In this document: positions 16,596 through 26,920 of the stretch, one piece after another | Layout: each line of letters opens with the position of its first letter | How positions within the stretch are numbered: position 1 is the stretch's first letter | Origin: Opitutus sp. GAS368 | Lineage (GTDB): Bacteria; Verrucomicrobiota; Verrucomicrobiia; Opitutales; Opitutaceae | DNA: 40,161 nucleotides | NCBI GenBank assembly: GCA_945871085.1 | Contig: CAMBVX010000016.1 | Location: forward strand, 1-40,161 | Direction: 5' to 3' | Program-made: the position numbers and the translations under genes | The notes under the pieces: model-generated | Seen by the model: the letters and a program-made list of their open reading frames with translations, nothing else | Told to the model about the DNA's origin: nothing | The model's database searches: none

Positions 16596-16641
16596 CAGCT
16601 GGATCAACCCGGCGCGCCTTGCGCTCCTCAACTTACTCCCG

Positions 16642-16673
16642 GGGTGGGTGCTTAAACAGCACCCGCCCTTTTT
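16642..16673 (+). terminator. Terminator between urtA and urtB
   Basis: Arms GGGTGGGTGCT (16642-16652) and AGCACCCGCCC (16658-16668) pair with one G-T wobble around a 5-base loop and are followed by five Ts (16669-16673). Confidence 0.82.
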
Positions 16674-16676
16674 GTT

Positions 16677-16693
16677 TGGCACAGCACTAGCAT
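16677..16693 (+). promoter_or_regulatory. Candidate sigma-54 promoter of urtB
   Basis: TGGCACAGCACTAGCAT has GG (16678-16679), ten bases and GC (16690-16691), with two departures from the consensus. It lies just after the urtA terminator. The predicted start, near 16703, would favour the ATG at 16714 as the urtB start, though it leaves a very short leader. Confidence 0.45.
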
Positions 16694-16713
16694 TCATGGA
16701 TCGCCCCTTAACG

Positions 16714-18435
16714 ATGAATTTTTTCCATCGCGCTCGCCGCCTCCTCGCCCTCGCTGCGCTCAGTCTCGGCCTCGTATCACACGCGGCCGATTCCGCGCGC
16801 CCGATCATCGCGAAGGCCGCCCTCGCCGAAACCCCCGCCCAACGCATCACGCTCATCTCCTCTCTCATCGGCTCCGGCGACGAATCCATCGCGCCCCTCC
16901 TCGCCGCCTGGAAGGAAGACGCCCTCTTCGTGTTCACCGCGCCCGACGGCACAAAAATTCCCGTTCAACTCAGCGGGGATAAAGACAACAAAGATGCCCA
17001 AGCCGCGGTCCGCATCGACAACGGTCAACCACTGCACTTCGTCGCCGCCGGCCCCGCCCTCCGCCTCGTCGCCAGCGAACTCGCCGCCGTCGAGCACACC
17101 AGCGCTCTCCGCCGCGCGATGAAAGCCGTCCTCGACCTCCTCGATCTCTCGACGCCCGACCTCAAAAAACGCATCAGCGCCATCCAAACCCTCGGGTTCG
17201 CCCAAGACGCCGAAAAACTCGCCGCCCTCCAAGCCCGCCAGAAAATCGAAACCGCTCCGGCCGCCCAGCTCGCCCTCCGTGAAGCGATCGCCCTCATCGG
17301 ACTCAAGGACGCCAGCACCGACGTCAAACTTGCTTCACTCAAGGAACTCGCCGCACTGCACACCATCGGCAGCGCCGACGCCCTCAAGGCCGCGCTCAAG
17401 GATGCGGAAGCCGCCAACCATCCCTCGCTCGCTGCGGCCGCCCGCCTCGCGCTGAACGCCGTCGACCGCCATCTCACCACCGTCAATTTTTTCGGCACCC
17501 TCTTCCGCGGGCTCAGCCTCGGCAGCATCCTCCTCGTCGTCGCCCTCGGTCTCGCCATCACGTTTGGCCTCATGGGCGTCATCAACATGGCGCACGGCGA
17601 GATGATCGCCGTCGGTGCCTACACGACCTACGTCGTCCAAAATATTTTCGGCCCCGGCCTCGCCCTCTCGCCTTTCGGTTTTTCGTTTCACCTCCCGGGC
17701 CTGAACACGAGCGGCTGGCTCTACGAAAGCTACTTCATCTTCGCGCTGCCGCTCAGTTTCCTCTCCGCCGCCCTCGTCGGCATCGCGATGGAGCGCACCG
17801 TGATTCAGTGGCTCTACCGCCGCCCGCTCGAAAGCCTCCTCGCCACCTGGGGCGTGTCCCTGTTCCTCCAGCAATTTTTCCGCCGCGTCTTCGGCTCCAA
17901 CAACGTCCAGGTCTCCAGCCCGAGCTATCTCTCCGACAACTGGACCTTCAACGACATCATCTTCGGCTGGAACCGCGTCTTCGTGATCGGCTTCGCCGGC
18001 CTGATCGTGCTCGGCGTCTGGCTCGTCCTCACGCGCACGTCCCTCGGCCTCCTCATCCGCGCCGTCATGCAAAACCGCAACATGGCCTCGTGCATGGGCG
18101 TCCGCACCGAGCGCGTCAACATGCTCACCTTCGGCCTCGGCAGCGGTCTCGCCGGTCTCGCCGGCGCCTTCCTCAGTCAGATCGGCAACGTCGGTCCCTC
18201 GCTCGGCCAGAGCTACATCGTCGACTGCTTTATGACCGTCGTGGTCGGCGGCGTCGGCAATCTCCCTGGCACCGTCGTCAGCGCTTTTGGGATCGGCCTC
18301 GCCGACCAATCTCTCCAACAAATCCTCCTCAATCCCGTGCTCGGAAAAATCACCGTGCTCGTCGCCATCATCCTCTTCCTCCAGTGGCGCCCGGCCGGAA
18401 TCTTCGTCACGAAAAGCCGCAGCCTCGAGGGCTGA
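16714..18435 (+). CDS. urtB: Urea ABC transporter permease UrtB
   Basis: UrtB is one of two membrane channel subunits of the urea transporter, of the branched-chain amino acid permease family (LivH type). From ATG 16714 it has 573 residues: a signal-like segment (1-24), a periplasmic helical part of about 230 residues with HEAT-like pairs of helices, then from about residue 258 the permease domain with LSLGSILLVVALGLAITFGLMGVINMAHGEM, the typical UrtB opening. The long N-terminal part is usual for urea-specific UrtB. ATG 16696 is an alternative start six codons earlier. It leads the urtBC(DE) part of the operon. Confidence 0.93.
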   Translation: MNFFHRARRLLALAALSLGLVSHAADSARPIIAKAALAETPAQRITLISSLIGSGDESIAPLLAAWKEDALFVFTAPDGTKIPVQLSGDKDNKDAQAAVRIDNGQPLHFVAAGPALRLVASELAAVEHTSALRRAMKAVLDLLDLSTPDLKKRISAIQTLGFAQDAEKLAALQARQKIETAPAAQLALREAIALIGLKDASTDVKLASLKELAALHTIGSADALKAALKDAEAANHPSLAAAARLALNAVDRHLTTVNFFGTLFRGLSLGSILLVVALGLAITFGLMGVINMAHGEMIAVGAYTTYVVQNIFGPGLALSPFGFSFHLPGLNTSGWLYESYFIFALPLSFLSAALVGIAMERTVIQWLYRRPLESLLATWGVSLFLQQFFRRVFGSNNVQVSSPSYLSDNWTFNDIIFGWNRVFVIGFAGLIVLGVWLVLTRTSLGLLIRAVMQNRNMASCMGVRTERVNMLTFGLGSGLAGLAGAFLSQIGNVGPSLGQSYIVDCFMTVVVGGVGNLPGTVVSAFGIGLADQSLQQILLNPVLGKITVLVAIILFLQWRPAGIFVTKSRSLEG

Positions 18436-18465
18436 TCCGCTCACGCCCAACCGCCCCTTGCCCGT

Positions 18466-19575
18466 ATGAGCGCACCCACCACCCGCCGCCTCGAGTTCAT
18501 CGCCGTCGCCTTCATCGCGGTGCTCCTGATCGTCGTTTTCCCGCTGCTGAATTCCTACGGCATCATCAGCAACTTTACGCTCAACCTGTGGGGGAAATAT
18601 CTCTGCTACGCCCTGCTCGCGATCTCCGTCGATCTGCTCTGGGGCTACACCGGTCTGCTCAGTCTCGGCCAGGCGCTCTTCTTCAGCCTCGGCGGCTACA
18701 TGCTCGGCATGCACCTCATGCGCATGATCGGCGACCTCGGCCAATACAAGAAACCCATCCCCGATTTCCTCATCTTCCTCGGCTGGACCGAACTCCCAAC
18801 CTTCTGGAAACCGTTTTCCAGCTTCCCGTTCGCCGCCGCGATGGTGCTCCTCCTCCCCGGCCTCGTCGCCCTCGTCTTCGGTTTCCTCGCCTTCCGCTCC
18901 CGCATCAAGGGCGTGTATTTTTCCATCCTTACGCAAGCCCTCACCTACGGCGGCTCGCTCATGTTTTTCCGCAACGACCTGCTCATGGGCGGCAACAACG
19001 GCTTCACCGATTACAAATTCCTCCTCAGCGCCGATGTCCGCGACGCCTCCACCCAGCGCGCCCTCTTCATCGCCACCGCCCTCACGCTCGTGCTCGTCTA
19101 TCTCAGCTGTAGTTGGCTCAGCCGCACCAAACTCGGCCTGATCCAGCGCGCCATCCGCGACGGCGAAAATCGCGTGCTCTTCAGTGGCTACGCCGCCGCC
19201 GGTTTCAAACTCTTCATCTTCGTCGTCGCCGCCCTGATCGCCAGTGTCGGCGGCGCGCTCTACGTCCCGCAGGTCGGCATCATCAACCCGTCCGAGATGA
19301 CCCCCGACAAATCCCTCGAAGCCGTCGTCTGGGTCGCCGTCGGTGGTCGTGGCACTCTCGTCGGCCCCGTCATCGGGGCCATCGTCGTCAACGCCCTCAA
19401 AAGCTGGGCCACCCGTGCCTACCCCGACCTCTGGCTGTTTTTCCTTGGCGGCATGTTCATCGTCGTCGTCCTGCTCCTCCCGGGCGGCATCGTCAGCATC
19501 CCCGGCCGCCTTAAAACGTGGTGGGCCCACCGCACCGCTGCGTCCGCCGAAACCGCCACTCCCGTCGCGTCATGA
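18466..19575 (+). CDS. urtC: Urea ABC transporter permease UrtC
   Basis: UrtC is the second permease subunit (LivM type), pairing with UrtB. The 369 residues include many membrane helices and conserved phrases [38 protein letters not shown] and NNGFTDYKF. The loop around residues 90-125 with [10 protein letters not shown] is typical of UrtC and separates it from general amino acid permeases. It starts 30 bases after urtB and its stop overlaps the urtD ATG, showing a single transcript with translational coupling. Confidence 0.95.
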   Translation: MSAPTTRRLEFIAVAFIAVLLIVVFPLLNSYGIISNFTLNLWGKYLCYALLAISVDLLWGYTGLLSLGQALFFSLGGYMLGMHLMRMIGDLGQYKKPIPDFLIFLGWTELPTFWKPFSSFPFAAAMVLLLPGLVALVFGFLAFRSRIKGVYFSILTQALTYGGSLMFFRNDLLMGGNNGFTDYKFLLSADVRDASTQRALFIATALTLVLVYLSCSWLSRTKLGLIQRAIRDGENRVLFSGYAAAGFKLFIFVVAALIASVGGALYVPQVGIINPSEMTPDKSLEAVVWVAVGGRGTLVGPVIGAIVVNALKSWATRAYPDLWLFFLGGMFIVVVLLLPGGIVSIPGRLKTWWAHRTAASAETATPVAS

Positions 19576-20354
19576 CTACCCGCCAGGAAAAAACCAACCT
19601 GATCCTCGCAGTGGAGGGCGTGAACAAAACCTTCGACGGCTTCAAGGCCATCACGAACCTCAATTTCTACCTCGACCGCGGCGAACTCCGCACCGTCATC
19701 GGCCCCAACGGCGCCGGCAAATCCACCTTCTTCGATCTCATCACCGGCCGCACCAAACCCGACACCGGCAAAATCGAATTCGGCTGGGACACCGACCTCA
19801 CCGCTCTCAACGAATATGAGATCAACCGCCTCGGCATCGGTCGAAAATTCCAAACTCCCTCGGTCTACAGCGAACATAGCGTCTGGGAAAATCTCCTCCT
19901 CTCGCTCAAGGGCCCGCGCGGCGTTTTTTCCACGCTCTTCCACCGCACCCGTTCCGAGCAACGCGACCGGATCGACGAACTGCTGAAACTCATCCGCCTC
20001 GACGCCAAACGCGACTGGCTGGCCGGCCAACTCGCCCACGGCGAAAAGCAGTGGCTCGAAATCGGCATGTTGCTCGCCCAAGAACCGCAGGTCCTCCTCG
20101 TCGACGAACCCGCCGCCGGCATGACCGACGATGAAACCCATCGCACCGGCGAACTCCTCCTCTCCCTCGCCGGCCAACACAGCATCGTCGTCGTCGAGCA
20201 CGACATGGCCTTCGTCAAACAAATCGCCCGCGACGGCAAAGTCACCGTCCTCCACCAAGGCACCGTGCTCTGCGAGGGAAAATTCGACGAGGTGCAATCC
20301 GACACCAAAGTCCGCGAGGTCTACCTCGGCCGCGGTAAACACGGCACCCGATGA
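19572..20354 (+). CDS. urtD: Urea ABC transporter ATP-binding protein UrtD
   Basis: UrtD is one of two ATPases of the urea transporter. It has 260 residues with Walker [10 protein letters not shown] at 44-52 and Walker B VLLVDEP. The usual LSGGQ signature is replaced by [15 protein letters not shown], which is close to the [13 protein letters not shown] form characteristic of UrtD. The start overlaps the urtC stop in ATGA (19572-19575); a longer in-frame start at 19518 would lie within urtC and is rejected. Confidence 0.94.
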   Translation: MTTRQEKTNLILAVEGVNKTFDGFKAITNLNFYLDRGELRTVIGPNGAGKSTFFDLITGRTKPDTGKIEFGWDTDLTALNEYEINRLGIGRKFQTPSVYSEHSVWENLLLSLKGPRGVFSTLFHRTRSEQRDRIDELLKLIRLDAKRDWLAGQLAHGEKQWLEIGMLLAQEPQVLLVDEPAAGMTDDETHRTGELLLSLAGQHSIVVVEHDMAFVKQIARDGKVTVLHQGTVLCEGKFDEVQSDTKVREVYLGRGKHGTR

Positions 20355-20366
20355 ACTCCTCCCCAT

Positions 20367-20394
20367 GTAGCCCGCCTCGCATGAGGCAGGACGG
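20367..20394. repeat. GTAG-led short palindrome between urtD and urtE
   Basis: The element begins GTAG (20367-20370) and carries GCCTC (20374-20378) / GAGGC (20383-20387) around GCAT. The form, a GTAG tetranucleotide next to a small imperfect hairpin, is that of REP elements. Confidence 0.5.
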
Positions 20395-20409
20395 AAAATC
20401 GCTCCTCAT

Positions 20410-20450
20410 GCCTCGTCTTTCTCTGTGTCGCGGTGCCTCTGGGGTTCATT
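20410..20450 (+). repeat. CTGTGTC-type phrase repeat before urtE
   Basis: A stretch of the kind CTCTGTGTC-CGGTGCCTCTGGGGTT fills the gap and ends five bases before the urtE ATG. It resembles the CTCTGTG(T/G) phrases found before starts in Verrucomicrobia and Planctomycetes; this is a single copy in the window, recognised by style. Confidence 0.45.
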
Positions 20451-20454
20451 CCGA

Positions 20455-21249
20455 ATGAGCGCCCTCCTCCAACTCACCTCCGTCGAAACTGACATCGCCG
20501 GCTCCCGCATCCTCCGCGGCGTCAATCTTGCGGTAAACGCCGGCGAAGTCGTCGCCCTCATGGGCCGCAACGGCGTCGGTAAAACTACCACGCTCCGCAC
20601 CATCACCGGCCTCCTCCCCGTGCGTGCTGGCACCGTGACGTTCGAAGGCCGCGACATCGCCAAACTCGCCCCCGACGTCCGCGCCCGCGCCGGCATCGCC
20701 TACGTTCCGCAGGGCCGCGACATCTTCCCGCACCTGACCGTCGAGGAAAATCTCCACGTCGGTCTCGTCGTTCACCGTCGCGGCCGCGCCTCCGACCACG
20801 AGGGACTCGAACGCGTCTACAGTCTGTTTCCCGTCCTGAAGGAAATGCTGTCCCGCAAAGGCGGCGTGCTCTCCGGCGGGCAACAACAGCAACTCGCCAT
20901 TGGCCGCGCCCTGCTCACGAAACCGAAGCTCCTCATCCTCGACGAACCCACCGAGGGCATCCAACCGTCGATCATCGACCAGATCGGCGACACGTTGAAA
21001 AAACTGAAGGCACCCCAAGCTCCCGCCGACGTGTTTCAACGCGCGGCGAAGGACGTGCAGGAAATCAAGCACGCGGTCCAGCAGATCAAACACGAACACG
21101 CCCTCGCCATCCTCCTCGTCGAACAATACGTCGATTTTTGCCGCGAAGTCGCCGACCGCTACTACGCCATGGACCGCGGCACCGTCGTCGTGTCCGGCGA
21201 GATTGCTACCCTCACCGACGACGTCGTAAAAAAACATCTCCAAGTCTGA
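20455..21249 (+). CDS. urtE: Urea ABC transporter ATP-binding protein UrtE
   Basis: UrtE is the second ATPase of the urea transporter (LivF type). From ATG 20455 it has 264 residues: Walker A GRNGVGKTT (37-45), signature LSGGQQQQLAIGRAL (139-153), Walker B LLILDEPTEGIQPSII (159-174). It is about 30 residues longer than the usual 230 because of a charged helical insertion at about 184-214, just before the AILLVEQYVDF switch region. It is separated from urtD by about 100 bases holding two repeats, yet still on the same strand. The next gene is ureA. Confidence 0.93.
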   Translation: MSALLQLTSVETDIAGSRILRGVNLAVNAGEVVALMGRNGVGKTTTLRTITGLLPVRAGTVTFEGRDIAKLAPDVRARAGIAYVPQGRDIFPHLTVEENLHVGLVVHRRGRASDHEGLERVYSLFPVLKEMLSRKGGVLSGGQQQQLAIGRALLTKPKLLILDEPTEGIQPSIIDQIGDTLKKLKAPQAPADVFQRAAKDVQEIKHAVQQIKHEHALAILLVEQYVDFCREVADRYYAMDRGTVVVSGEIATLTDDVVKKHLQV

Positions 21250-21254
21250 ATGGC

Positions 21255-21286
21255 TTTATCCGGGTTCATCCGTGTAATCCGTGGTT
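21255..21286 (+). repeat. ATCCGTG-type repeat, copy 1 (before ureA)
   Basis: This 32-base stretch, starting TTTATCCGGGTTCATCCGTG, matches the copy at 25079-25110 with two differences. Internally it is three ATCC(G)GTG-like units about ten bases apart. Confidence 0.85.
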
Positions 21287-21299
21287 GGATTTCTTTTTG

Positions 21300-21327
21300 A
21301 TTAGCGCCGATTAGCGAAATTTAGCGG
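21300..21327 (+). repeat. TTAGCG 10-base-period repeat before ureA
   Basis: TTAGCG occurs at 21301, 21311 and 21321, exactly ten bases apart. It lies between the ATCCGTG repeat and the ureA ATG. Confidence 0.75.
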
Positions 21328-21340
21328 TTCACTCCCCGTC

Positions 21341-21643
21341 ATGCATTTAACTCCCCGCGAACGCGAAAAACTCCTCATCGTTACCGCCGCCGACCTCGCC
21401 CGCCGTCGCCAGGCGCGCGGCCTAAAGCTCAACTACCCCGAAGCGATCGCCATCATCACCTATGAGATCATCGAAGGCGCCCGCGACGGCCGGCGCGTCG
21501 CCGACCTCATGAGCTACGGCACGACGATTTTGAAACTCACCGATGTAATGGAAGGTGTCGCCGACATGATCCACGACGTGCAAGTCGAAGCCACATTCCC
21601 CGACGGCACCAAACTCGTCACCGTCCATCATCCCATCCGCTAA
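21341..21643 (+). CDS. ureA: Urease gamma subunit
   Basis: UreA is the small gamma subunit of urease, which splits urea to ammonia and carbamate in the cytoplasm. The 100 residues are the normal length and show [13 protein letters not shown] at the start, [23 protein letters not shown], and VPDMI-like [21 protein letters not shown]. It opens the urease structural gene set; ureB follows after two bases. No clear Shine-Dalgarno sequence is visible; the 5' gap is filled with repeats. Confidence 0.97.
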   Translation: MHLTPREREKLLIVTAADLARRRQARGLKLNYPEAIAIITYEIIEGARDGRRVADLMSYGTTILKLTDVMEGVADMIHDVQVEATFPDGTKLVTVHHPIR

Positions 21644-21645
21644 CC

Positions 21646-22032
21646 ATGATCCCCGGCGAAATCATCGTGGCCGAAGACGGCCCGCTCCCCGCAAATCTGA
21701 ATCTCGCGACCCTCACCCTCGCAGTCGCCAACACCGGCGACCGCCCGATCCAAGTCGGCTCGCACTACCATTTTTTCGAGACCAACGAAGCCCTCCGCTT
21801 CGACCGCACCGCCGCGCGCGGTTTCCGCCTCAACCTCCCTGCCGGCACCGCCGTCCGCTTCGAAGCCGGCGACACCAAAGAAGTCGAACTCGTCGCCCTC
21901 GCGGGCCTCCGCGAAGTCTACGGCCTAAACGCCAAAACCAACGGTCAGCTCGATTCTGCTCCGTCCCGTAGCCGCGAGCGCCAGCGAGTGGTTCCCGCCA
22001 ATCGGCAATCGAAAATCAAAAATCGGAAATAG
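21646..22032 (+). CDS. ureB: Urease beta subunit with an unusual C-terminal tail
   Basis: UreB is the beta subunit of urease. The core (1-100) is typical: [31 protein letters not shown] (31-47), [22 protein letters not shown]. Ordinary UreB ends near residue 100-106; this one reads on to 128 with a basic, low-complexity tail ([12 protein letters not shown]... SKIKNRK). The DNA of the tail is a GTAG-led repeat followed by an AATCGAAAATC-type repeat (21968-22026), so the extension looks like translated intergenic repeat. It could also be that the true stop was lost. Confidence 0.95.
   Translation: MIPGEIIVAEDGPLPANLNLATLTLAVANTGDRPIQVGSHYHFFETNEALRFDRTAARGFRLNLPAGTAVRFEAGDTKEVELVALAGLREVYGLNAKTNGQLDSAPSRSRERQRVVPANRQSKIKNRK
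21968..22026. repeat. GTAG-led and AATCGAAAATC-type repeats inside the 3' end of ureB
   Basis: The first part starts GTAG (21968) and carries CGCGAGCGCCAGC (21973-21985), the reverse complement of 4245-4257 after mlaD. The second part (21998-22026) consists of AATCG/AAATC units like those just before ssrA (38457-38492). Confidence 0.6.
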
Positions 22033-22039
22033 TCCGGCC

Positions 22040-23815
<1,776 letters not shown>

Positions 23816-23841
23816 GCCGGCCCGACTGCTTCGCTCCGCTC

Positions 23842-24303
23842 ATGCAGTTCGTTTCCGGTCCGCTCGCGGCGGCAGATCCTTCCCTCCCTGAAATTGCCCT
23901 GCGCGTCGCACGCCTCACGCTCGCCAAACGCCTCTGGCGAGGCACCGCCGAGGACGGTACCGAGTTCGGTTTCGAACTCGACGCTCCGCTCAAGCCCGGC
24001 GACACGTTTTTCCACTCCGCCACCGCCCGCTACACCGTCCAACAACACCCCGAGCCCGTCGTCGCAGTCTCGCTCGATGTCGCGCCTTCTGCCGCCGCCG
24101 GCCTCGGTTGGGCCATCGGCAATCTCCATCTCGAACTCCAAGCCGAGCCCACGCGCCTCCTTGCGCCAGACGAGCCCGCCGTGCGCCAACTCCTCGATCG
24201 CCTGAAGGTCCCGTTCAAATCGACCACCGCCATTTTTCGCCCCGGCCGTTTCGCCCGCAGTCAACAACCCAGCCATGACCTCGGCCCCAGTCACAAACAC
24301 TGA
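23842..24303 (+). CDS. ureE: Urease accessory protein UreE (nickel chaperone)
   Basis: UreE delivers nickel to the urease activation complex. The 153 residues show the N-terminal peptide-binding-like part (LTLAKRLWRGTAEDGTEFGF) and the central metal-binding part with LGWAIGNLHLELQAE and VRQLLDRLKVPF. The usual His-rich tail is reduced to a short SHKH end. ATG 23842 is the start that fits the family. The last 29 bases overlap ureF in another frame. Confidence 0.9.
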   Translation: MQFVSGPLAAADPSLPEIALRVARLTLAKRLWRGTAEDGTEFGFELDAPLKPGDTFFHSATARYTVQQHPEPVVAVSLDVAPSAAAGLGWAIGNLHLELQAEPTRLLAPDEPAVRQLLDRLKVPFKSTTAIFRPGRFARSQQPSHDLGPSHKH

Positions 24304-25015
24304 CGAAACGCACACGCGTTCCGCGACCGACGCCGCTTGGCTGGTTGGCCTGCTGCAAGCCGGCGACTCCTTCTACCCCACCGGCAGCTATGCTCACTCC
24401 TTCGGCCTCGAAGGCCTCGTGCAACAAGGCGTCGTGCGCGACCGCGCTACGCTCCGCGATTTCATCTTTCTCTCCGCGCTCCCCGCCCTCCGGCACACCG
24501 ATCTCCCGCTCGCCGCCCACGCGTGGCGCACTTTCGGCGAAGCCAACTGGCCGCGTCTCGGCGAACTCTGCAGGCTTTCCTCCGCCCTCAAAACCGCACG
24601 CGAAACCCGCGCTGCTTCCGAAAACATCGGCCGCCAGCGCGCCGAGCTTGTCGCCGGCCTCCGCGTGCACCCACTGGCCCAAGAATATCTCCGCCGCGCC
24701 TCCACCGAAAACTGGCCGCACTCCGCCGCAATTTCCGCTGCACTCGAAGGCCGCGTCCTCGGTGCCCCGCTCACCGCCGTGCTCGCTGGCATTTCGTATT
24801 CAACTCTTGCTTCGCTCCTCTCCGCCGCGATGAAACTTTTACGCCTCGGCCAAAACGCCGCGCAGTCGCTTCTCACCGAAGCCCTCGCGGCCATGCCCGC
24901 CCTCCTCACCGCCGCCGAATCCACCGCCTTCGACGACATCGGCTGGTTCAACCCGTGGCTCGACATCGCCGCCGCCCGCCACGAAATCGCCGACGCCCGC
25001 ATGTTCATTTCCTGA
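24275..25015 (+). CDS. ureF: Urease accessory protein UreF
   Basis: UreF, with UreG and UreD, forms the complex that activates urease and checks metal loading. The 246 residues contain the hallmark GDSFYPTGSYAHSFGLE (30-46) and the helical body with SALKTARETRAASENIGRQ. It overlaps ureE by 29 bases, a sign of translational coupling. About 110 bases with repeats separate it from ureG. Confidence 0.94.
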   Translation: MTSAPVTNTDETHTRSATDAAWLVGLLQAGDSFYPTGSYAHSFGLEGLVQQGVVRDRATLRDFIFLSALPALRHTDLPLAAHAWRTFGEANWPRLGELCRLSSALKTARETRAASENIGRQRAELVAGLRVHPLAQEYLRRASTENWPHSAAISAALEGRVLGAPLTAVLAGISYSTLASLLSAAMKLLRLGQNAAQSLLTEALAAMPALLTAAESTAFDDIGWFNPWLDIAAARHEIADARMFIS

Positions 25016-25028
25016 ACCAAACCTAGTC

Positions 25029-25110
25029 ACCGCGGATCACACGGACAAACACGAATCAAGGCACCGCGCACCGAGGGTTTTATCCGTGTTCATCCGTGCA
25101 ATCCGTGGTT
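25029..25110. repeat. Head-to-head ATCCGTG-type repeat pair before ureG
   Basis: The stretch 25079-25110 matches copy 1 at 21255-21286 with two differences. The stretch 25029-25059 is its imperfect reverse complement (about six mismatches). Together they could fold into a stem of about 30 bp with a 19-base loop. The repeat ends 16 bases before the ureG ATG. Confidence 0.8.
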
Positions 25111-25126
25111 AAGAAAATTCTTCCTC

Positions 25127-25762
25127 ATGTCTCTTAATCGTCCTCCCCGCATCGGCATTGGCGGCCCCGTCGGCTCCGGCAAGACCATGCTCTGTCTCAA
25201 ACTCTGCCAACGTCTCCGCGCGTGCTACTCGATGGCCGTCGTGACCAACGATATTTACTGCTCGGAAGACGCGCAGTTTCTCGTGCAACACCGCGCGCTG
25301 CCCGCCGAACGGATCGTCGGCGTCGAGACCGGCGGATGCCCTCACACCGCCATCCGCGACGATACGACGATGAACGAGCAGGCGTGTCGCGCGCTTGAAG
25401 CAAAGTTTCCCGACCTCCAGCTCCTCCTCGTCGAGAGCGGCGGCGACAACCTCACCGCGACGTTCTCCCCCGAACTCGTCGATGCTTTCATCTATGTGAT
25501 CGACGTCGCGGAGGGCGACAAAATCCCGCGCAAAGGTGGCCCCGCAATCCGGTTCAGCGATCTACTCATCATCAACAAAATCGACCTCGCCCCTCTCGTC
25601 GGGGCCGACCTCGGCGTGATGGACCGCGATGCGAAAATCCAACGCGGCGCGCGCCCGTTTCTTTTCTGCGACCTAAAACGTGAGCACCACCTCGACGCCG
25701 TCATCGCGTGGATCGAGCACGCGGTCTTGTTCGGCAAGAAGCCCGCCGCGGCGTCCCGCTGA
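25127..25762 (+). CDS. ureG: Urease accessory GTPase UreG
   Basis: UreG is the GTPase that carries nickel and drives urease activation. The 211 residues show the P-loop GGPVGSGKT (12-20), [13 protein letters not shown] (41-53; a usual Thr-Lys is replaced by Cys-Ser), the metal-binding CPH (71-73), ESGGDNL and NKIDLAP. ureD starts at its stop codon, overlapping by one base. Confidence 0.96.
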   Translation: MSLNRPPRIGIGGPVGSGKTMLCLKLCQRLRACYSMAVVTNDIYCSEDAQFLVQHRALPAERIVGVETGGCPHTAIRDDTTMNEQACRALEAKFPDLQLLLVESGGDNLTATFSPELVDAFIYVIDVAEGDKIPRKGGPAIRFSDLLIINKIDLAPLVGADLGVMDRDAKIQRGARPFLFCDLKREHHLDAVIAWIEHAVLFGKKPAAASR

Positions 25763-26586
25763 TGGCCGAGTTTTCCGGCCATCTCTCGCTCCACGCGGCG
25801 ACCCGCGCTCACGGTCGCACCGTTCTGGCAGCGCAGTCGTTTCGCGCGCCCTACCACCTGAGCAAGCCGTATTGGGACGCCGACACCCGCACGTTGATCG
25901 CCCAAGTCGTAAATCCGACCGCGGGCATTCTCTCCGGCGACCAACTTCAGTCCGATATCTCCGTCGACCAAGGCGCGGCCTTGCTCGTGACCACACCCAG
26001 CGCGAGCCGCGTCTTCAAAATGAAGACCGGCACAGCCACCTGTCGTCAGCAGTTTCACGTGACCGCCGACGCGTGGCTAGAAGTGATGCCCGAACCACTC
26101 GTGCCCCATCGCGGCTGCAGCTACCGACAAACCACGACGATCGAGGTCGCCGCCGGAGGAGAGATTTTTTTCGCTGATCTTCTGCTGCCGGGCCGCGTCG
26201 CCCACGGTGAAGCCTGGGAGTGGAAGAGCCTCTGCCTCGAAACCACCGTGCGACTCGACGGCGAACTCATCCTGCGCGAGCGATTCCATCAAGCCGGTGA
26301 CGATCTCCGCGCACTCGCCGCGCTCGCGGGCTCAGGTCCGAGCGCCTGTTTCGGCCACGCTGTGCTCATCGCCGCCGCGCGTCCGGCCGACGCTCAATGG
26401 CGCGCGGCCGTAAACGCGCTGCATGGCGACGGACTCTGGGTCGGTGTGAGTGTGCTCCGCCGCGGCGGTTGGAGCATAAAATTTGTCGCCCACGACGGGA
26501 TCCGGTTGCGTCGCGGACTCCGCGAGGTGCGAAAAATCCTCGCCGTGCATTTCCCCCACCTCGCTTGCGACCCACGGAAGCTCTGA
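25762..26586 (+). CDS. ureD: Urease accessory protein UreD (UreH)
   Basis: UreD is the scaffold that binds apo-urease and recruits UreF and UreG. The 274 residues contain NPTAGILSGDQLQSDISV, LLVTTPSASRVFKM and WLEVMPEPLVPHRGCSYRQ, all characteristic. ATG 25762 overlaps the ureG stop; an in-frame start at 25708 lies inside ureG and is rejected. The gene order ABC-EFG-D is common. The end is four bases from the end of a convergent small gene. Confidence 0.94.
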   Translation: MAEFSGHLSLHAATRAHGRTVLAAQSFRAPYHLSKPYWDADTRTLIAQVVNPTAGILSGDQLQSDISVDQGAALLVTTPSASRVFKMKTGTATCRQQFHVTADAWLEVMPEPLVPHRGCSYRQTTTIEVAAGGEIFFADLLLPGRVAHGEAWEWKSLCLETTVRLDGELILRERFHQAGDDLRALAALAGSGPSACFGHAVLIAAARPADAQWRAAVNALHGDGLWVGVSVLRRGGWSIKFVAHDGIRLRRGLREVRKILAVHFPHLACDPRKL

Positions 26587-26590
26587 GCGA

Positions 26591-26845
26591 TCAGCGCCGG
26601 TGGCGCGTTTCGTCGGCCCGCACCCGCTGAAGCGCCGGAGCGGTGGGCCGGATAATTCTCCACAGGCCCCACGCGACGGCACCCACGACGCCAAAACACC
26701 ACAGAGTCGCGCCAGGATTTGCGGCGAGGTGCCGCAGCTCCCAGGTGAGATCATGCCCGTCATGCCCGGGATGAGCTTGGGTGAGCACGGCGGTCGCGAG
26801 AAAAATAGCAGATGAGGTCAGAGCGCGGCGAAGGGAGGGCATCAT
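26591..26845 (-). CDS. Small His-rich membrane protein next to the urease genes
   Basis: This 84-residue (ATG at complement 26845) or 83-residue protein has an N-terminal signal segment, then the exposed stretch AHPGHDGHDLTW with four His and two Asp, and a C-terminal membrane helix (about 46-66, GATLWCFGVVGAVAWGLW). The AHPGH start after the signal peptide recalls the N-terminus of HupE/UreJ nickel-associated proteins, but the rest of those proteins is absent. It converges on ureD with a 4-base gap. A role in metal handling is inference only. Confidence 0.6.
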   Translation of the reverse strand: MMPSLRRALTSSAIFLATAVLTQAHPGHDGHDLTWELRHLAANPGATLWCFGVVGAVAWGLWRIIRPTAPALQRVRADETRHRR

Positions 26846-26920
26846 CACGAGGCGCTAGTAAGCAGGTCACGTTCCACTTCGCCACTCTGAAGATTGACCG
26901 CGCCATGTCGGCGTGGCCTC

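Noticed and set aside
17335-19530. A long open frame on the minus strand across urtB and urtC (731 codons)
   Set aside because: It is a mirror of the strongly biased plus-strand codons, made of Glu/Asp/Gly/Ala-rich low-complexity sequence, and overlaps two certain genes. The same applies to minus frames over ureC, mlaF/mlaD and the integrase.
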